Below, in pieces: positions 52,073 to 61,415 of a stretch of DNA of 64,000 nucleotides. The notes beneath the pieces are model-generated. The model did no database searches. It saw nothing but the letters and a program-made list of their open reading frames with translations, and was not told where the DNA came from. The stretch is from JAPLHP01 sp963720375 (GTDB taxonomy: Bacteria > Chloroflexota > Dehalococcoidia > UBA2247 > RBG-13-53-26), in NCBI GenBank assembly GCA_963720375.1, contig CAVRFM010000008.1:62001-126000 (forward strand). The letters run 5' to 3'. A program made the translations under genes and the position numbers. Position 1 is the first letter of the stretch; every line of letters begins with the position of its first letter.

Positions 52073-52330
52073 ATGCACGACTGCGATGAGGAAATGGGCG
52101 AGTTTGATGAAAAGGAAATAGACCTGGAACTGCTCCGGGAGGATGTTATAGGCGAACTGCAGGCCATCAATCAATACCAGGACCATATTGATACGCTTGA
52201 TAACGAAGAGGCCAGGCAGATCCTGGGGCACATCCGCGACGATGAAAAGGAGCACTTTGCCGAGCTGACCAAGCTGATCCAGAAGCTTGATCCCACTCAG
52301 GCAGCCAAGTTCAAGAAGGAAGGCCTCTGA
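52073..52330 (+). CDS. short ferritin-like protein
   Basis: This is an 85-residue, strongly acidic protein with one helical hairpin: REDVIGELQAINQYQDHIDTL, then RQILGHIRDDEKEHFAELTKLI. Glu in the first helix and a Glu-x-x-His pair (EKEHF) in the second are iron ligands of the ferritin/rubrerythrin type. Half-length ferritin-like proteins such as encapsulated ferritins dimerise to form the di-iron site. No encapsulin gene or obvious targeting tail is seen. It begins 16 bases after guaA, with AGGAGG upstream. Confidence 0.82.
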   Translation: MHDCDEEMGEFDEKEIDLELLREDVIGELQAINQYQDHIDTLDNEEARQILGHIRDDEKEHFAELTKLIQKLDPTQAAKFKKEGL

Positions 52331-52637
52331 TACCGAACTATCTCGCCATGTGAAGGCATCGCGAAACAGGCAGATCTCGTCATGACTTCAAGCTTAAAAG
52401 AGGAGTAAGGGTTTCCCGCATTTGCATCCACTAGCAGGTGCCAATGGAGCGGCGTCTACAACATCCTGCGGCCGATATCACACAGGTACTCTTTAACGCT
52501 AGCGATGAACCGAAGCCTGGGAAACATGGGGGTTCCCCACATATTCAGACAGCGACACTGCTATAAAAACGCTCTCTACAGATTTCAAGTATTCGCATAT
52601 CAAAGCCAAAGTCTGGTGAACTCTTGGAGGTAGAACT
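52331..52637. other. 307-base gap before purD
   Basis: No coding frame or known riboswitch is recognised. It contains CATGGGGGTTCCCCACAT-like self-complementary bases near 52525 that may form a hairpin. It may hold the purD promoter. Confidence 0.4.
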
Positions 52638-53900
52638 GTGAACGTAATGGTCATCGGGAATGGCGCTCGGGAGCACGCCCTGGTGTGGAAGCTCAAACAA
52701 AGCCCAAAGGCAGGTAAGATTTATGTTGCTCCAGGGAACGCCGGAACTGCGGCAATTGCCGAAAATGTGGATATCCCTGCCGGGGATGTCAAAGCCTTGG
52801 CCAAAGCAGCGCAAAAGTATCAGATAGACCTGACCGTGGTAGGGCCTGAAGCCCCCTTGGCCTCAGGCGTTGTTGATCTGTTCCAGAAGCTCCGCCTACC
52901 CGTCTTCGGCCCCACAAAGGCTGCAGCCCAAATCGAATCCAGCAAGGTATTCTCCAAAAACCTGATGCAGAAATATGGCATACCCTGTGCTCAGGGCATG
53001 ATCTTCTCGTCATATCCAGAGGCCAGGGACTACGTCCAATCTCAGCCAGCCCCCCTGGTCATAAAAGCAGATGGCTTGGCAGCAGGCAAGGGGGTCGTCG
53101 TAGCCACCTCAAAGAAACAAGCCCTGGAGGCATTGTCCGACGTCATAGAAAGGAAGACTCTGGGCAATGCCGGCGACAGGGTCATCGTTGAAGAATGCCT
53201 CAGCGGCAAAGAGGTAAGCCTGCTCGCCTTTACCGATGGCAAGACTGTCTGTCCTCTTGTTCCCGCCTGCGACTATAAGCGGGTATTCGATTCTGACCAG
53301 GGGCCGAACACCGGCGGCATGGGAAGCTACAGCCCGCCCGGCTTCTTCGATCAATCTCAAGTCGAAGAGGCACAGCGCACTGTTCTGGAGCCAGCGGTGC
53401 AGGCCATGGCCAGCGAAGGTATGCCTTACAAAGGCGTACTCTACGCCGGGCTGATGGTCACCCCAGATGGCATCAAAGTGCTGGAGTTCAACGCCAGGTT
53501 CGGTGATCCGGAGACTCAAGCCATAATTCCTCGACTCAATACTGACCTGGTGGATATAATGCTGGCTGTAATTGAGAGGAAGCTGAACAAGATGAAGATC
53601 GAATGGAGCAACGAGGCCTGCGTTGGAGTGGTGATGGCTTCGGGGGGTTATCCGGGAAAATATAAGACCGGTTTCCCCATCACGGGACTGGATAAGCTGG
53701 ACAAAGATATCCTTGTCTTTCATGCCGGAACAACTGTTAAAGAGGGCGCAGTCACCAATGGAGGCAGGGTGCTGACAGTGGCAGCCAAGGGCAAGACATT
53801 AACCGATGCGCGAGCCAAGGTCTATGCCAACATACCACGCATCCATTTCGAAGGCTGCCACTACCGAAGAGACATCGCCGCCAGAGAGGCGGCCTTATAA
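52638..53900 (+). CDS. purD: phosphoribosylamine-glycine ligase
   Basis: This is a 420-residue ATP-grasp enzyme, the second step of purine synthesis. VMVIGNGAREHALVWKL, GPEAPLASGVVDLF, GLAAGKGVVVA, FNARFGDPETQAIIPRL and ACVGVVMASGGYPGKY are family motifs. GTG start with GGAGGT upstream. The downstream genes are t6A genes, so purD may lead their transcript, 106 bases away. Confidence 0.97.
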   Translation: MNVMVIGNGAREHALVWKLKQSPKAGKIYVAPGNAGTAAIAENVDIPAGDVKALAKAAQKYQIDLTVVGPEAPLASGVVDLFQKLRLPVFGPTKAAAQIESSKVFSKNLMQKYGIPCAQGMIFSSYPEARDYVQSQPAPLVIKADGLAAGKGVVVATSKKQALEALSDVIERKTLGNAGDRVIVEECLSGKEVSLLAFTDGKTVCPLVPACDYKRVFDSDQGPNTGGMGSYSPPGFFDQSQVEEAQRTVLEPAVQAMASEGMPYKGVLYAGLMVTPDGIKVLEFNARFGDPETQAIIPRLNTDLVDIMLAVIERKLNKMKIEWSNEACVGVVMASGGYPGKYKTGFPITGLDKLDKDILVFHAGTTVKEGAVTNGGRVLTVAAKGKTLTDARAKVYANIPRIHFEGCHYRRDIAAREAAL

Positions 53901-54006
53901 TCTAGTTGCAGCATATCAAGGCTAAGTACTCCCAGAGACTTATTTTCGTTCAGAGGAATAGTCAACAGTGTCCGGAACAACGCTCAAGAGAAACTCCAGG
54001 ATCAAG

Positions 54007-54480
54007 ATGAGGAAACGCCTGTGTCTGACAAGCAGCCCTTCGGCCACACAGGAGCTCGGCAGGAGAATAGGTGAAAAGCTTGGTCCCGGCAGCATCATCG
54101 CCCTGATAGGGGAACTCGGCTGCGGGAAGACGTGTTTTACGAAAGGCCTGTGCGCCGGACTCGGCATTCCCAAACGGTGCGTGAACAGCCCCACGTTCGC
54201 TTTCGTCAATGAATATGAAGGCAGACTCCCTGTGTTCCACCTCGACCTGTATCGGCTGGAAAATGCGGCCATGGGTCTTGAAGTGGGAATATTGGACTAT
54301 TTTACCAGGGCTGCATCAGGGGTGGCCATAATAGAGTGGGCAGATAAAATACTTCCGCTCCTCCCTGATAATCACTTGGCGGTGGAGTTCTCTGTCCTTT
54401 CTCTCAGAAAGCGCGAGATAGTGCTCACCGCCTTCGGCGAGAGCTTTGGCAAACTGCTTGATGAACTGGGCAACCTATGA
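54007..54480 (+). CDS. tsaE: t6A synthesis ATPase TsaE
   Basis: This is a 157-residue P-loop ATPase. Walker A reads GELGCGKTCFTKGL; then NSPTFAFVNEYEG and the family C-terminus VAIIEWADKILPLLPDNHL follow. It drives the TsaB-TsaD complex in making threonylcarbamoyl-adenosine in tRNA. ATG at 54007; an earlier GTG at 53968 would add 13 residues. The tsaB start overlaps its stop (ATGA). Confidence 0.95.
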   Translation: MRKRLCLTSSPSATQELGRRIGEKLGPGSIIALIGELGCGKTCFTKGLCAGLGIPKRCVNSPTFAFVNEYEGRLPVFHLDLYRLENAAMGLEVGILDYFTRAASGVAIIEWADKILPLLPDNHLAVEFSVLSLRKREIVLTAFGESFGKLLDELGNL

Positions 54481-55193
54481 AAATACTGGGGTTTGATACT
54501 TCAAGTCTCTCCAACACCATCGGCTTGATCGATGGCGATCTGGTGCTGGCAGAGCTCTCCTGGGAGGCCAGGGACAATTCGCTTCAGAGGATAATCCTTA
54601 ATATCGACCTGGTGCTGAAACGCGGCGGGCTCACTCTGGCAGAGGTCGACGGGCTGGCGGTAGGCATAGGACCCGGGTCATGGACCGGGCTGAGAGTAGG
54701 GGTAACGGTAGCCAAGACCCTGGCTTATGCAGCCAATAGACCTGTCTGCGGTATATCATCCCTGGAGGCTCTGGCATATCAAGCCAGAAATGCACCCAGC
54801 CTCCTATGTCCGCTTATCGATGCCGGCAAAGAGAATATTTATGCCGCTTTCTACCGTCCCATGGGGAAAAACCTTGCCAGAAAAGGCGAGTATTATGTGG
54901 GCAGCATAAAGGAACTAACCAGGATCATCAAGGAACCCACCCTCTTCCTGGGGAAGCCAGCACATCTTTATCGCCAGATCATAGCCAGGGAACTGGGCTC
55001 TCTGGCGAACTTCGGCAGTCCATCAGACTCCCCGAGCGGGTGCGTGTTCGCCTGGCTGTCTCTGCCCCGCTTCGAAAGAGGTAATACCGATGATGCCCTC
55101 TCCCTGGTGCCCTTATACTTAAAGGAATCTCTAGCCCAGGCATTGCTGCTCAAACGGCAACAAGAATCATCAGGCAAATCTCCCGCATCTTGA
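54477..55193 (+). CDS. tsaB: t6A synthesis protein TsaB
   Basis: This is a 238-residue ASKHA-fold protein. ILGFDTSSLSNTIGL, VGIGPGSWTGLRVGVTVAKTLAYA and ISSLEALAYQA are typical. TsaB binds TsaD and TsaE and is not itself catalytic. It overlaps tsaE by four bases and is followed immediately by tsaD. Confidence 0.95.
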   Translation: MKILGFDTSSLSNTIGLIDGDLVLAELSWEARDNSLQRIILNIDLVLKRGGLTLAEVDGLAVGIGPGSWTGLRVGVTVAKTLAYAANRPVCGISSLEALAYQARNAPSLLCPLIDAGKENIYAAFYRPMGKNLARKGEYYVGSIKELTRIIKEPTLFLGKPAHLYRQIIARELGSLANFGSPSDSPSGCVFAWLSLPRFERGNTDDALSLVPLYLKESLAQALLLKRQQESSGKSPAS

Positions 55194-55208
55194 GTGTTAC
55201 GGATTAAC

Positions 55209-56213
55209 ATGTTGATTCTGGGTATTGAAACATCCTGTGACGAGACGTCGGCGGCTCTGGTCGCAGATGGCACTATCCTTTCCAATGTCATCGCCTCACA
55301 GATAGACCTGCATGCCAGATTCGGTGGTGTGGTCCCGGAGGTGGCCTCCAGACAACATGTAGAGGCTATCGGCTATGTCACCAGAGAAGCCATCGATTCA
55401 GCCAGGAAAACGCTCTCAGAAATAGAGGCCATCGCTGTCACTTCAAGGCATGGCTTGATCGGCTCCCTCATCGTAGGGGTGTCAGCCGCCAAATCCCTGG
55501 CCTATGCCCTCAAAGTGCCACTGGTAGGCATACATCACATCGAAGGACATATCTTTGCCAATATCCTTAGTAACCCGGAGATGCCTCTGCCACATGTTTG
55601 TCTGACCGTCTCCGGCGGGCACACCATGCTTGTTTATGTCAAGGATATGTGCCAATATGAGGTGATGGGCAACACACTGGATGACGCCGCCGGTGAGGCC
55701 TTCGACAAGGTCGCCAAATTCCTCGGACTCGGTTTCCCTGGTGGACCTGCAATAGAGAAGCTCTCAGTTCAGGGAAACAAATCGGCCTTCGCTCTTCCCA
55801 GGCCGTTGGGGCGCAGCCGATCCTTCGATTTCAGCTTCAGCGGCTTAAAGACCGCCGTGGTCAATATGTTTAAAGATAAGGACAGGGAAACACTCCCCCT
55901 GCCGGACATTGCCGCCAGTTTTCAGGAAGCCGTCGTAGATGTTCTGGTATCCAAGACCCTCCAGGCTGCCCAGCACAAAATGGTACCTGCCGTCAGTGTT
56001 ACCGGAGGGGTGTCCATCAACAGACGACTGAGAGAATCGTTCTCAGACGCCTGCCGCCGTGAAGGTCTCCGTGTTTTCTTCCCTCAGCTTGACCTGTGTA
56101 CAGACAATGCAGCTATGGTAGCTGCCGCCGGCGCTGCCAGGTTGAAATACGGAGAAGTGTCCGGACTCGATCTCAACGCCGTCCCCAGCGCCCCCCTCGA
56201 GAGTGCCGGATGA
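55209..56213 (+). CDS. tsaD: tRNA N6-adenosine threonylcarbamoyltransferase TsaD
   Basis: This 334-residue catalytic subunit transfers the threonylcarbamoyl group to A37 of tRNAs reading ANN codons. It begins MLILGIETSCDETSAALV. The metal-binding HHIEGH (VGIHHIEGHIFANIL), SGGHTMLVYV and GEAFDKVAKFLGL are intact. A GTG at 55194 directly after the tsaB stop is an alternative start adding five residues. The stop overlaps the next ATG. Confidence 0.97.
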   Translation: MLILGIETSCDETSAALVADGTILSNVIASQIDLHARFGGVVPEVASRQHVEAIGYVTREAIDSARKTLSEIEAIAVTSRHGLIGSLIVGVSAAKSLAYALKVPLVGIHHIEGHIFANILSNPEMPLPHVCLTVSGGHTMLVYVKDMCQYEVMGNTLDDAAGEAFDKVAKFLGLGFPGGPAIEKLSVQGNKSAFALPRPLGRSRSFDFSFSGLKTAVVNMFKDKDRETLPLPDIAASFQEAVVDVLVSKTLQAAQHKMVPAVSVTGGVSINRRLRESFSDACRREGLRVFFPQLDLCTDNAAMVAAAGAARLKYGEVSGLDLNAVPSAPLESAG

Positions 56214-57220
56214 ATCACCAAACCCTGATGATAGAGGTCAATCCCGCAGACCCTGATAATGAGGTTATCAGCAGAGCAGCCGAGGTACTAAGGAGAGGAG
56301 GACTGGTGGCCTTTCCTACCGAAACAGTCTACGGGCTGGGAGCAGACGCCCTGAATCCCGAGGCAGTGAAAAAAATATTCGTCGCCAAAGGAAGACCTCC
56401 GGACAACCCCATAATAGTCCATGTCGCCGCATTGGAAGATCTGGGTGTCCTCACGGATGATGTTTTACCTGAGGCAATTCCGCTGATGAAGCGGTACTGG
56501 CCCGGGCCCTTAACACTGATCTTCAAGAAGTCCGACAGGGTGCCCGCCACTGTGACGGGCGGGCAGGACACGGTAGCCGTCAGGATGCCCAGGAACAATA
56601 TCGCTCTCGCTCTGATCAGAGCCCTCGGCCATCCCATTGCCGCCCCCAGCGCCAACCTGTCGGGGCGTCCCAGCACCACTACCGGCAGACATGTTTTCCA
56701 GGACCTGGACGGGAAGATCGATCTGATCCTCGACGGCGGCCCCGTTGAGGTAGGGCTGGAATCTACCGTGCTGGACATCTCCCGTCGGCCTCCGGTCATA
56801 CTGAGGCCCGGGGCAATAACGCCGGAGGAATTGGAGCCCCTCATTGGCAAAGTGATTATGGGTACGGGGGAAAAGGCTCTAAGACGCTCTCCAGGCACCA
56901 GTTATCGACACTACAGTCCCAGGGCACGGGTCACTCTGGTGGAAGAGGCCAACCCGGAAGCAATGACGCGGTTGGTTGAGCAATGCACCAGGAAAGGGAG
57001 CAGGGTAGGAGTAGTCGCCCGCCAAGCACCTTCCCCTCAGAATAACAGAGTAATCGTGAGGTTGATGCCACAGGAGCTCAAGGCATATGCCAGACAGATG
57101 TTCGCCATAATGCGCGAACTGGATGAACTGGGCGTGGACGAGATAATAATAGAGAAAGTGGAGGAAAAGGGAATGGGGGTCGCTATAATGGACCGCTTGA
57201 GAAGAGCAGCTTCACGTTGA
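56210..57220 (+). CDS. tsaC: threonylcarbamoyl-AMP synthase, Sua5 type
   Basis: This is a 336-residue protein. The YrdC domain (VAFPTETVYGLGADAL, KIFVAKGRPPDNPIIVH, ITDDVL-like region, VAVRMPRNNIALALI, PIAAPSANLSGRPSTT) makes threonylcarbamoyl-AMP from threonine, bicarbonate and ATP. A Sua5 C-terminal domain follows (SPGTSYRHYSPRARVTLVEE). It overlaps tsaD by four bases, so all four t6A genes lie in one transcript. Confidence 0.95.
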   Translation: MNHQTLMIEVNPADPDNEVISRAAEVLRRGGLVAFPTETVYGLGADALNPEAVKKIFVAKGRPPDNPIIVHVAALEDLGVLTDDVLPEAIPLMKRYWPGPLTLIFKKSDRVPATVTGGQDTVAVRMPRNNIALALIRALGHPIAAPSANLSGRPSTTTGRHVFQDLDGKIDLILDGGPVEVGLESTVLDISRRPPVILRPGAITPEELEPLIGKVIMGTGEKALRRSPGTSYRHYSPRARVTLVEEANPEAMTRLVEQCTRKGSRVGVVARQAPSPQNNRVIVRLMPQELKAYARQMFAIMRELDELGVDEIIIEKVEEKGMGVAIMDRLRRAASR

Positions 57221-57285
57221 ACGCCTTGCAGTCCGGCAGACTCCCGAACTTAGCGACGAAACTGGAAAACTAGAGGATCCCGCGC

Positions 57286-58440
57286 ATGGCACATTCCTTC
57301 AACCACTCCTATGACGTCGTTATCATCGGCGCAGGACCAGCCGGGTCCACCCTGGGCTACGAGCTGGCCAAGAAGGGGATAGACGTGCTCATCCTGGAGA
57401 AAGAGCGACTGCCTCGATATAAACCCTGCGCCGGAGGGATCACCGTCAAGACAGCCAAGCTGCTTGGCTTCGACTTCAGTCCGGTAGTGCGGGATACAGT
57501 GCAAGGGGCCAGGGTAGCTTACAAGAATAGCAGAGCCTTCACCAAATGGTATGACAAACCCCTGATTTACATGGTGATGCGCAGTGACTTCGATCACCTC
57601 CTGGTCCAGAGAGCCAGGGAGGCAGGGGCAGTGGTAATGGAAAATGAAAAGGCCTGCCAGATAGAGGCAAACGGTCAGGGAGCCAAGGTCACAACCACGA
57701 ACCATACTTTTACGGCACAGGTTCTCGCTGGCGCAGATGGCGCAAGGAGCGTGGTTGCTGCCGGTGCCGGCCTGATGCAGAATATAGACTTTGGCATTGG
57801 CATGGAAGCAGAGATTTCAGTTCCAACTGAAAAATTGCTACAATGGGACTCTCTGGTGGGATTGAACCTGGGGCACATTCGGGGGGGATATGGTTGGGTC
57901 TTTCCCAAGAGGGACCATCTATCAGTGGGGATAGGAGGCCCGCTCCGCCAAGTGAAAAGGCTCAGGTCCGGATACCAGGCAGTGTTGAAGTCATACGGTC
58001 TGGAAAATCAATCGGTCACCAGGTTAAGGAGTCACTATCTGCCGGTGCGCAAGAAGGGAATGGCGATCCAATCGAAAAGAGTCCTGTTGCTCGGGGATGC
58101 CGCCGGCTTGGTGGACCCGCTGACCGGTGAGGGTATCTATCATGCCGTCAAGAGCGCTCAAATTGCCGCCCCGGCTATCAGCCGATGTTTGCAGAGAGGT
58201 GACACGGAACTTAAAGACTATGAGGATGCGGTGAACAGAGAGATAATGCCCGAGCTGAAAGCCGCCCGGGCCTTCACACGGCTCTTCACCTGGTCCCCCT
58301 GGTTGTATTTCGGTCTCGTGGAGCGGAGCGACCGCCTCTGGAGGGCTTGCTGCCGCGTGCTGCGGGGTGAGGAATCCTACATCACCATCAGGGAGAGAGT
58401 TGAGCCTTTTGAAGGTCTCCTGGACTTATTAAGTATATGA
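57286..58440 (+). CDS. geranylgeranyl reductase family flavoprotein
   Basis: This is a 384-residue FAD enzyme. YDVVIIGAGPAGSTLGYELAKKG, RYKPCAGGITVKTAKLL, GADGARSVVA, GGYGWVFPKRDHLSVGIGG and LLGDAAGLVDPLTGEGIYHAVKSA match digeranylgeranylglycerophospholipid/geranylgeranyl reductases. They saturate isoprenoid chains of archaeal lipids, chlorophyll side chains or quinones. In this bacterium the substrate might be a menaquinone side chain or polyprenol. It is the first of a set with purE and purB. Confidence 0.9.
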   Translation: MAHSFNHSYDVVIIGAGPAGSTLGYELAKKGIDVLILEKERLPRYKPCAGGITVKTAKLLGFDFSPVVRDTVQGARVAYKNSRAFTKWYDKPLIYMVMRSDFDHLLVQRAREAGAVVMENEKACQIEANGQGAKVTTTNHTFTAQVLAGADGARSVVAAGAGLMQNIDFGIGMEAEISVPTEKLLQWDSLVGLNLGHIRGGYGWVFPKRDHLSVGIGGPLRQVKRLRSGYQAVLKSYGLENQSVTRLRSHYLPVRKKGMAIQSKRVLLLGDAAGLVDPLTGEGIYHAVKSAQIAAPAISRCLQRGDTELKDYEDAVNREIMPELKAARAFTRLFTWSPWLYFGLVERSDRLWRACCRVLRGEESYITIRERVEPFEGLLDLLSI

Positions 58441-58456
58441 GCAGGTGAGGTTAGAA

Positions 58457-58939
58457 ATGACAAATCCTAAACAAGCTATGCCTATCGTCGGGGTGGTAAT
58501 GGGCAGCCGGTCTGACGAACCTCTAATGAAAACGACATTGGACATGCTGGAGGAACTGGGGATTCCCTACGAGGTTCGGGTCATCTCCGCCCACCGCACA
58601 CCTGAGAAGGCCCGCGAATACGGTCTCAAGGCCCAGGAGCGAGGGCTGGAGGTCATCATTGCCGGCGCCGGGGCAGCCGCCCATCTCCCCGGCGTGCTCG
58701 CCAGTTGGACTACCCTTCCTGTTATCGGCGTCCCTCTGCCCACCAGCGACCTGAAGGGCGTCGACAGCCTGCTTTCCATCATTCAGATGCCGGGCGGGGT
58801 CCCCGTAGCCTGCGTAGCCATCGGTTCCGCCGGAGCCAAGAACGCCGCTCTCTTCGCCGCCCAGATACTGGGGCTGAAGCACGACGGGATAAGGGAAGCC
58901 TATGCAGCATATCGGAGAAAATTGGCACAGGGGAGTTGA
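58457..58939 (+). CDS. purE: N5-carboxyaminoimidazole ribonucleotide mutase
   Basis: This is a 160-residue enzyme of purine synthesis. VGVVMGSRSDEPLMKTTLDMLEELGIPYEVRVISAHRTPEKA and IIAGAGAAAHLPGVLASWTTLPVIGVPL are diagnostic, with the catalytic His in SAHRTP. A purK partner is not seen in the window. Start ATG at 58457 with GGTGAGG upstream. purB follows after 48 bases. Confidence 0.96.
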   Translation: MTNPKQAMPIVGVVMGSRSDEPLMKTTLDMLEELGIPYEVRVISAHRTPEKAREYGLKAQERGLEVIIAGAGAAAHLPGVLASWTTLPVIGVPLPTSDLKGVDSLLSIIQMPGGVPVACVAIGSAGAKNAALFAAQILGLKHDGIREAYAAYRRKLAQGS

Positions 58940-58987
58940 TCCGGAAACCTATTTTAACTCTGACTGCAATCAGAACGGGAGTGAGAG

Positions 58988-60284
58988 ATGATTGAGCGGT
59001 ATTCCAGACCAGCCATGAAAAAGGTCTGGTCAGACGAGAGCAAATTCCACAAATGGCTCCAGGTAGAGATCGCCGTCTGCGAGGCCTGGGCAGAGCTGGG
59101 GGTTATTCCCAAAGAAGAGCTACCAAAGATAAAGAAGGCCCGCTTCGACCAGAAGCGCTTCGATGAAACCCTCAAGGTGACCCATCACGATGTGACGGCC
59201 TTCCTCAACACAGTGGCCGAGAGCCTCGGTGAAGAAAGCCGCTTTATCCATCTGGGGCTGACCTCCTCCGACATCATGGACACCGCCCTCAGCCTCCAGT
59301 TGCTGGAGGCTGCCGATATCCTGGCGCCAGGATATCGGCGAACTCACGACTGTCCTGCGAAAAAGGGCCATTGAACACAAACATACCATCATGATAGGGC
59401 GCACCCACGGCGTCCATGCGGAGCCCATCACCTTCGGGCTCAAGCTGGCGATCTGGGTGGAAGAGATGAAGCGGAATGCTCACCGCCTGGCTGAAGCCAG
59501 AAAGGTTATCGGGGTAGGCAAAATCTCCGGAGCCGTAGGCACCTATGCCACAGTGCAGCCAGAGGTGGAACAGATAGCCTGCACCAAACTGGGACTTGAG
59601 CCGGCTCCCGTCTCCAGTCAGGTTCTACAACGGGACCGCCACGCCCAGTTTGTCACCACTCTGGCCATCATCGCCGGCTCCCTGGAGAAATTCGCCACCG
59701 AAATCCGGGCACTTCAAAAGACCGAAGTTCTTGAGGCAGAGGAGCCCTTCGAACCCGGGCAAACAGGCAGTTCCGCCATGCCGCATAAGCGCAATCCGGA
59801 GCTTTGCGAGCGCATCTGCGGCCTGGCCCGACTCCTGCGGGGCTATGCCCTCACCTCAATGGAGAATATCCCCCTGTGGCATGAGCGCGACATCAGCCAC
59901 TCCTCCGCCGAGCGCATCATCCTGCCCGATTCCTGCCTGGCGCTGGACTACATCCTGAGCCTCTTTATCAAAATCATGAGCGGCCTTCAGGTCTATCCTC
60001 AGCGCATGAAAGAGAACCTCGAGCTTACCGGCGGGCTGATCTTCTCTCAGCGAGTGCTGCTGGCCCTCATTGACAAAGGCCTCACCCGCCAGAAGGCCTA
60101 CGAACTGGTGCAGCGCAATGCTATGAAGGCCTGGAGGGAAAGAGGTGATTTCCTGCAGCTTCTGGAGGATGATGCGGATGTTACTGCCCATCTGCCAGCA
60201 GCAGAGTTGGAGTCACTTTTCAATTATGACTACTACCTGAAGCATATAGATCAGATCTTCCAGCGACTGGAATTGGGGAAATAG
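58988..60284 (+). CDS. purB: adenylosuccinate lyase, frame-disrupted
   Basis: This is the lyase of the last common purine steps. The first part (YSRPAMKKVWSDESKFHKWLQVEIAVCEAW, VTHHDVTAFLNTVAE, HLGLTSSDIMDTALSLQL) and the second (TIMIGRTHGVHAEPITFG, GSSAMPHKRNPELCERICG) are clean but in different frames. The break is at about 59326-59328 in GCGCC; removing one C joins AADILA to QDIGELTTVLRKRAIEHKH and gives 431 residues, the normal size. The break lies inside a perfect 22-base palindrome (59315-59336). A sequence error is likely because the enzyme is essential. Confidence 0.93.
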
Positions 60285-60308
60285 TCTAAAGAAGGAAGTT
60301 AGAGAAAG

Positions 60309-61124
60309 ATGCCTGAACTACCAGAAGTAGAGACCATAAAGAATGCCCTCATTCCTGATGTAGTAGGTCGTCGTTTTGACAAGGTCACCCTGCTCTGGCC
60401 GGATCTGGTCCGTCAGCCATCACCCGAAAAGTTTCGCCAACGGCTCACCGGTCAGACGGTAAAGGATATTCGCCGCAGAGGGAAATATCTGCTCTTTGAC
60501 CTGACCAATGACAACAAGTTGATCCTGCATCTCAAAATGACCGGCTGCCTGCTGCTTCAGCCCTCTCCTACCACCCCCGAATCCCACAGTAGGGTCATAT
60601 TACATCTGGACAATGACACTGACCTTCACTTCTTCGACCAGCGTAAGTTCGGGGCCATGTGGCTGGTGGCAGACGAAAAGGACGTCACTGGCACGCTCGG
60701 CCCCGAGCCACTGGACCGCCGCTTCACTGCATGGGCTCTGCGCAAAGCCCTGTCACAACATAATACCCCTATAAAGGTTTTGCTCTGCGACCAGACCGTC
60801 ATCGCCGGGATCGGCAACATGTATGCCGACGAAGCCCTCTTCGAAGCCCGGATCCATCCGCTGAGGAAAGCGAAAGATATATCTACGGGGGAAAATGAGC
60901 GCCTCTACAGGGCTATTGTCCACGTATTGATTGAAGCCATCGCTCGCTGCGGCGCCAGCATCAACACCTATCAACAGCCCAACGGCGAGCCGGGGTTCGC
61001 CCACCTCTTTTTCAAAGTCGCCCACCGCCGCGGAGAGCGATGTTACAGCTGCGATACTCCAATCGAGCGGATTTCTTTACGCGGGCGGGGCGCCTATTTC
61101 TGCCCTAAGTGCCAGGTAATCTGA
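60309..61124 (+). CDS. mutM: formamidopyrimidine-DNA glycosylase
   Basis: This is a 271-residue DNA-repair enzyme that removes oxidised purines such as 8-oxoguanine. The catalytic N-terminal Pro and Glu (MPELPEVET), GKYLLFDL, QRKFGAM, VIAGIGNMYADEALFEARIHP with the Lys/Asn region, and a C-terminal zinc finger (CYSC...CPKC, GRGAYFCPKCQ) are all present. The gene follows purB by 24 bases and may share its transcript. Confidence 0.96.
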   Translation: MPELPEVETIKNALIPDVVGRRFDKVTLLWPDLVRQPSPEKFRQRLTGQTVKDIRRRGKYLLFDLTNDNKLILHLKMTGCLLLQPSPTTPESHSRVILHLDNDTDLHFFDQRKFGAMWLVADEKDVTGTLGPEPLDRRFTAWALRKALSQHNTPIKVLLCDQTVIAGIGNMYADEALFEARIHPLRKAKDISTGENERLYRAIVHVLIEAIARCGASINTYQQPNGEPGFAHLFFKVAHRRGERCYSCDTPIERISLRGRGAYFCPKCQVI

Positions 61125-61136
61125 TCGCTGGTATGG

Positions 61137-61415
61137 CTAGTCCCCCAGTTCCACGATGGTAACACCATCGCCGCCCTCCCACGACCAGCCTGATCGAAAG
61201 GATTTGACCAAGCTCTGTTTTGGCAACCACGCCCGAATCTTGCTCCTTAAAGCCCCGGTTCCCTTACCATGAACTATCCGGACAACAGGCACACCAGTGC
61301 AATAAGCTTCATACAGGAACTGCTCCGCCTTCACTATAGCCTCGTCGGTAGTGAAGCGGTGCAAATCCAACTCGGGATATGACGATGCCGATGGACCCAT
61401 GTCCTCCCCAATCAC
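61137..61415 (-). CDS. stand-alone Smr-domain protein
   Basis: This 92-residue protein is an Smr domain, as at the end of MutS2: LDLHRFTTDEAIVKAEQFLYEAYCTG, then VVRIVHGKGTGALRSKIRAWL (with HGKGTGAL) and GDGVTIVEL at the end. The Smr domain is a DNA/RNA nicking nuclease. A single-domain form without MutS is known in some bacteria. It is 12 bases from mutM on the opposite strand, convergent. Confidence 0.9.
   Translation of the reverse strand: MIGEDMGPSASSYPELDLHRFTTDEAIVKAEQFLYEAYCTGVPVVRIVHGKGTGALRSKIRAWLPKQSLVKSFRSGWSWEGGDGVTIVELGD

Noticed and set aside
59315..59336. Palindrome considered as a phage or element attachment site
   Set aside because: No integrase or element boundary is nearby. 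An assembly artefact or chance explains it better.
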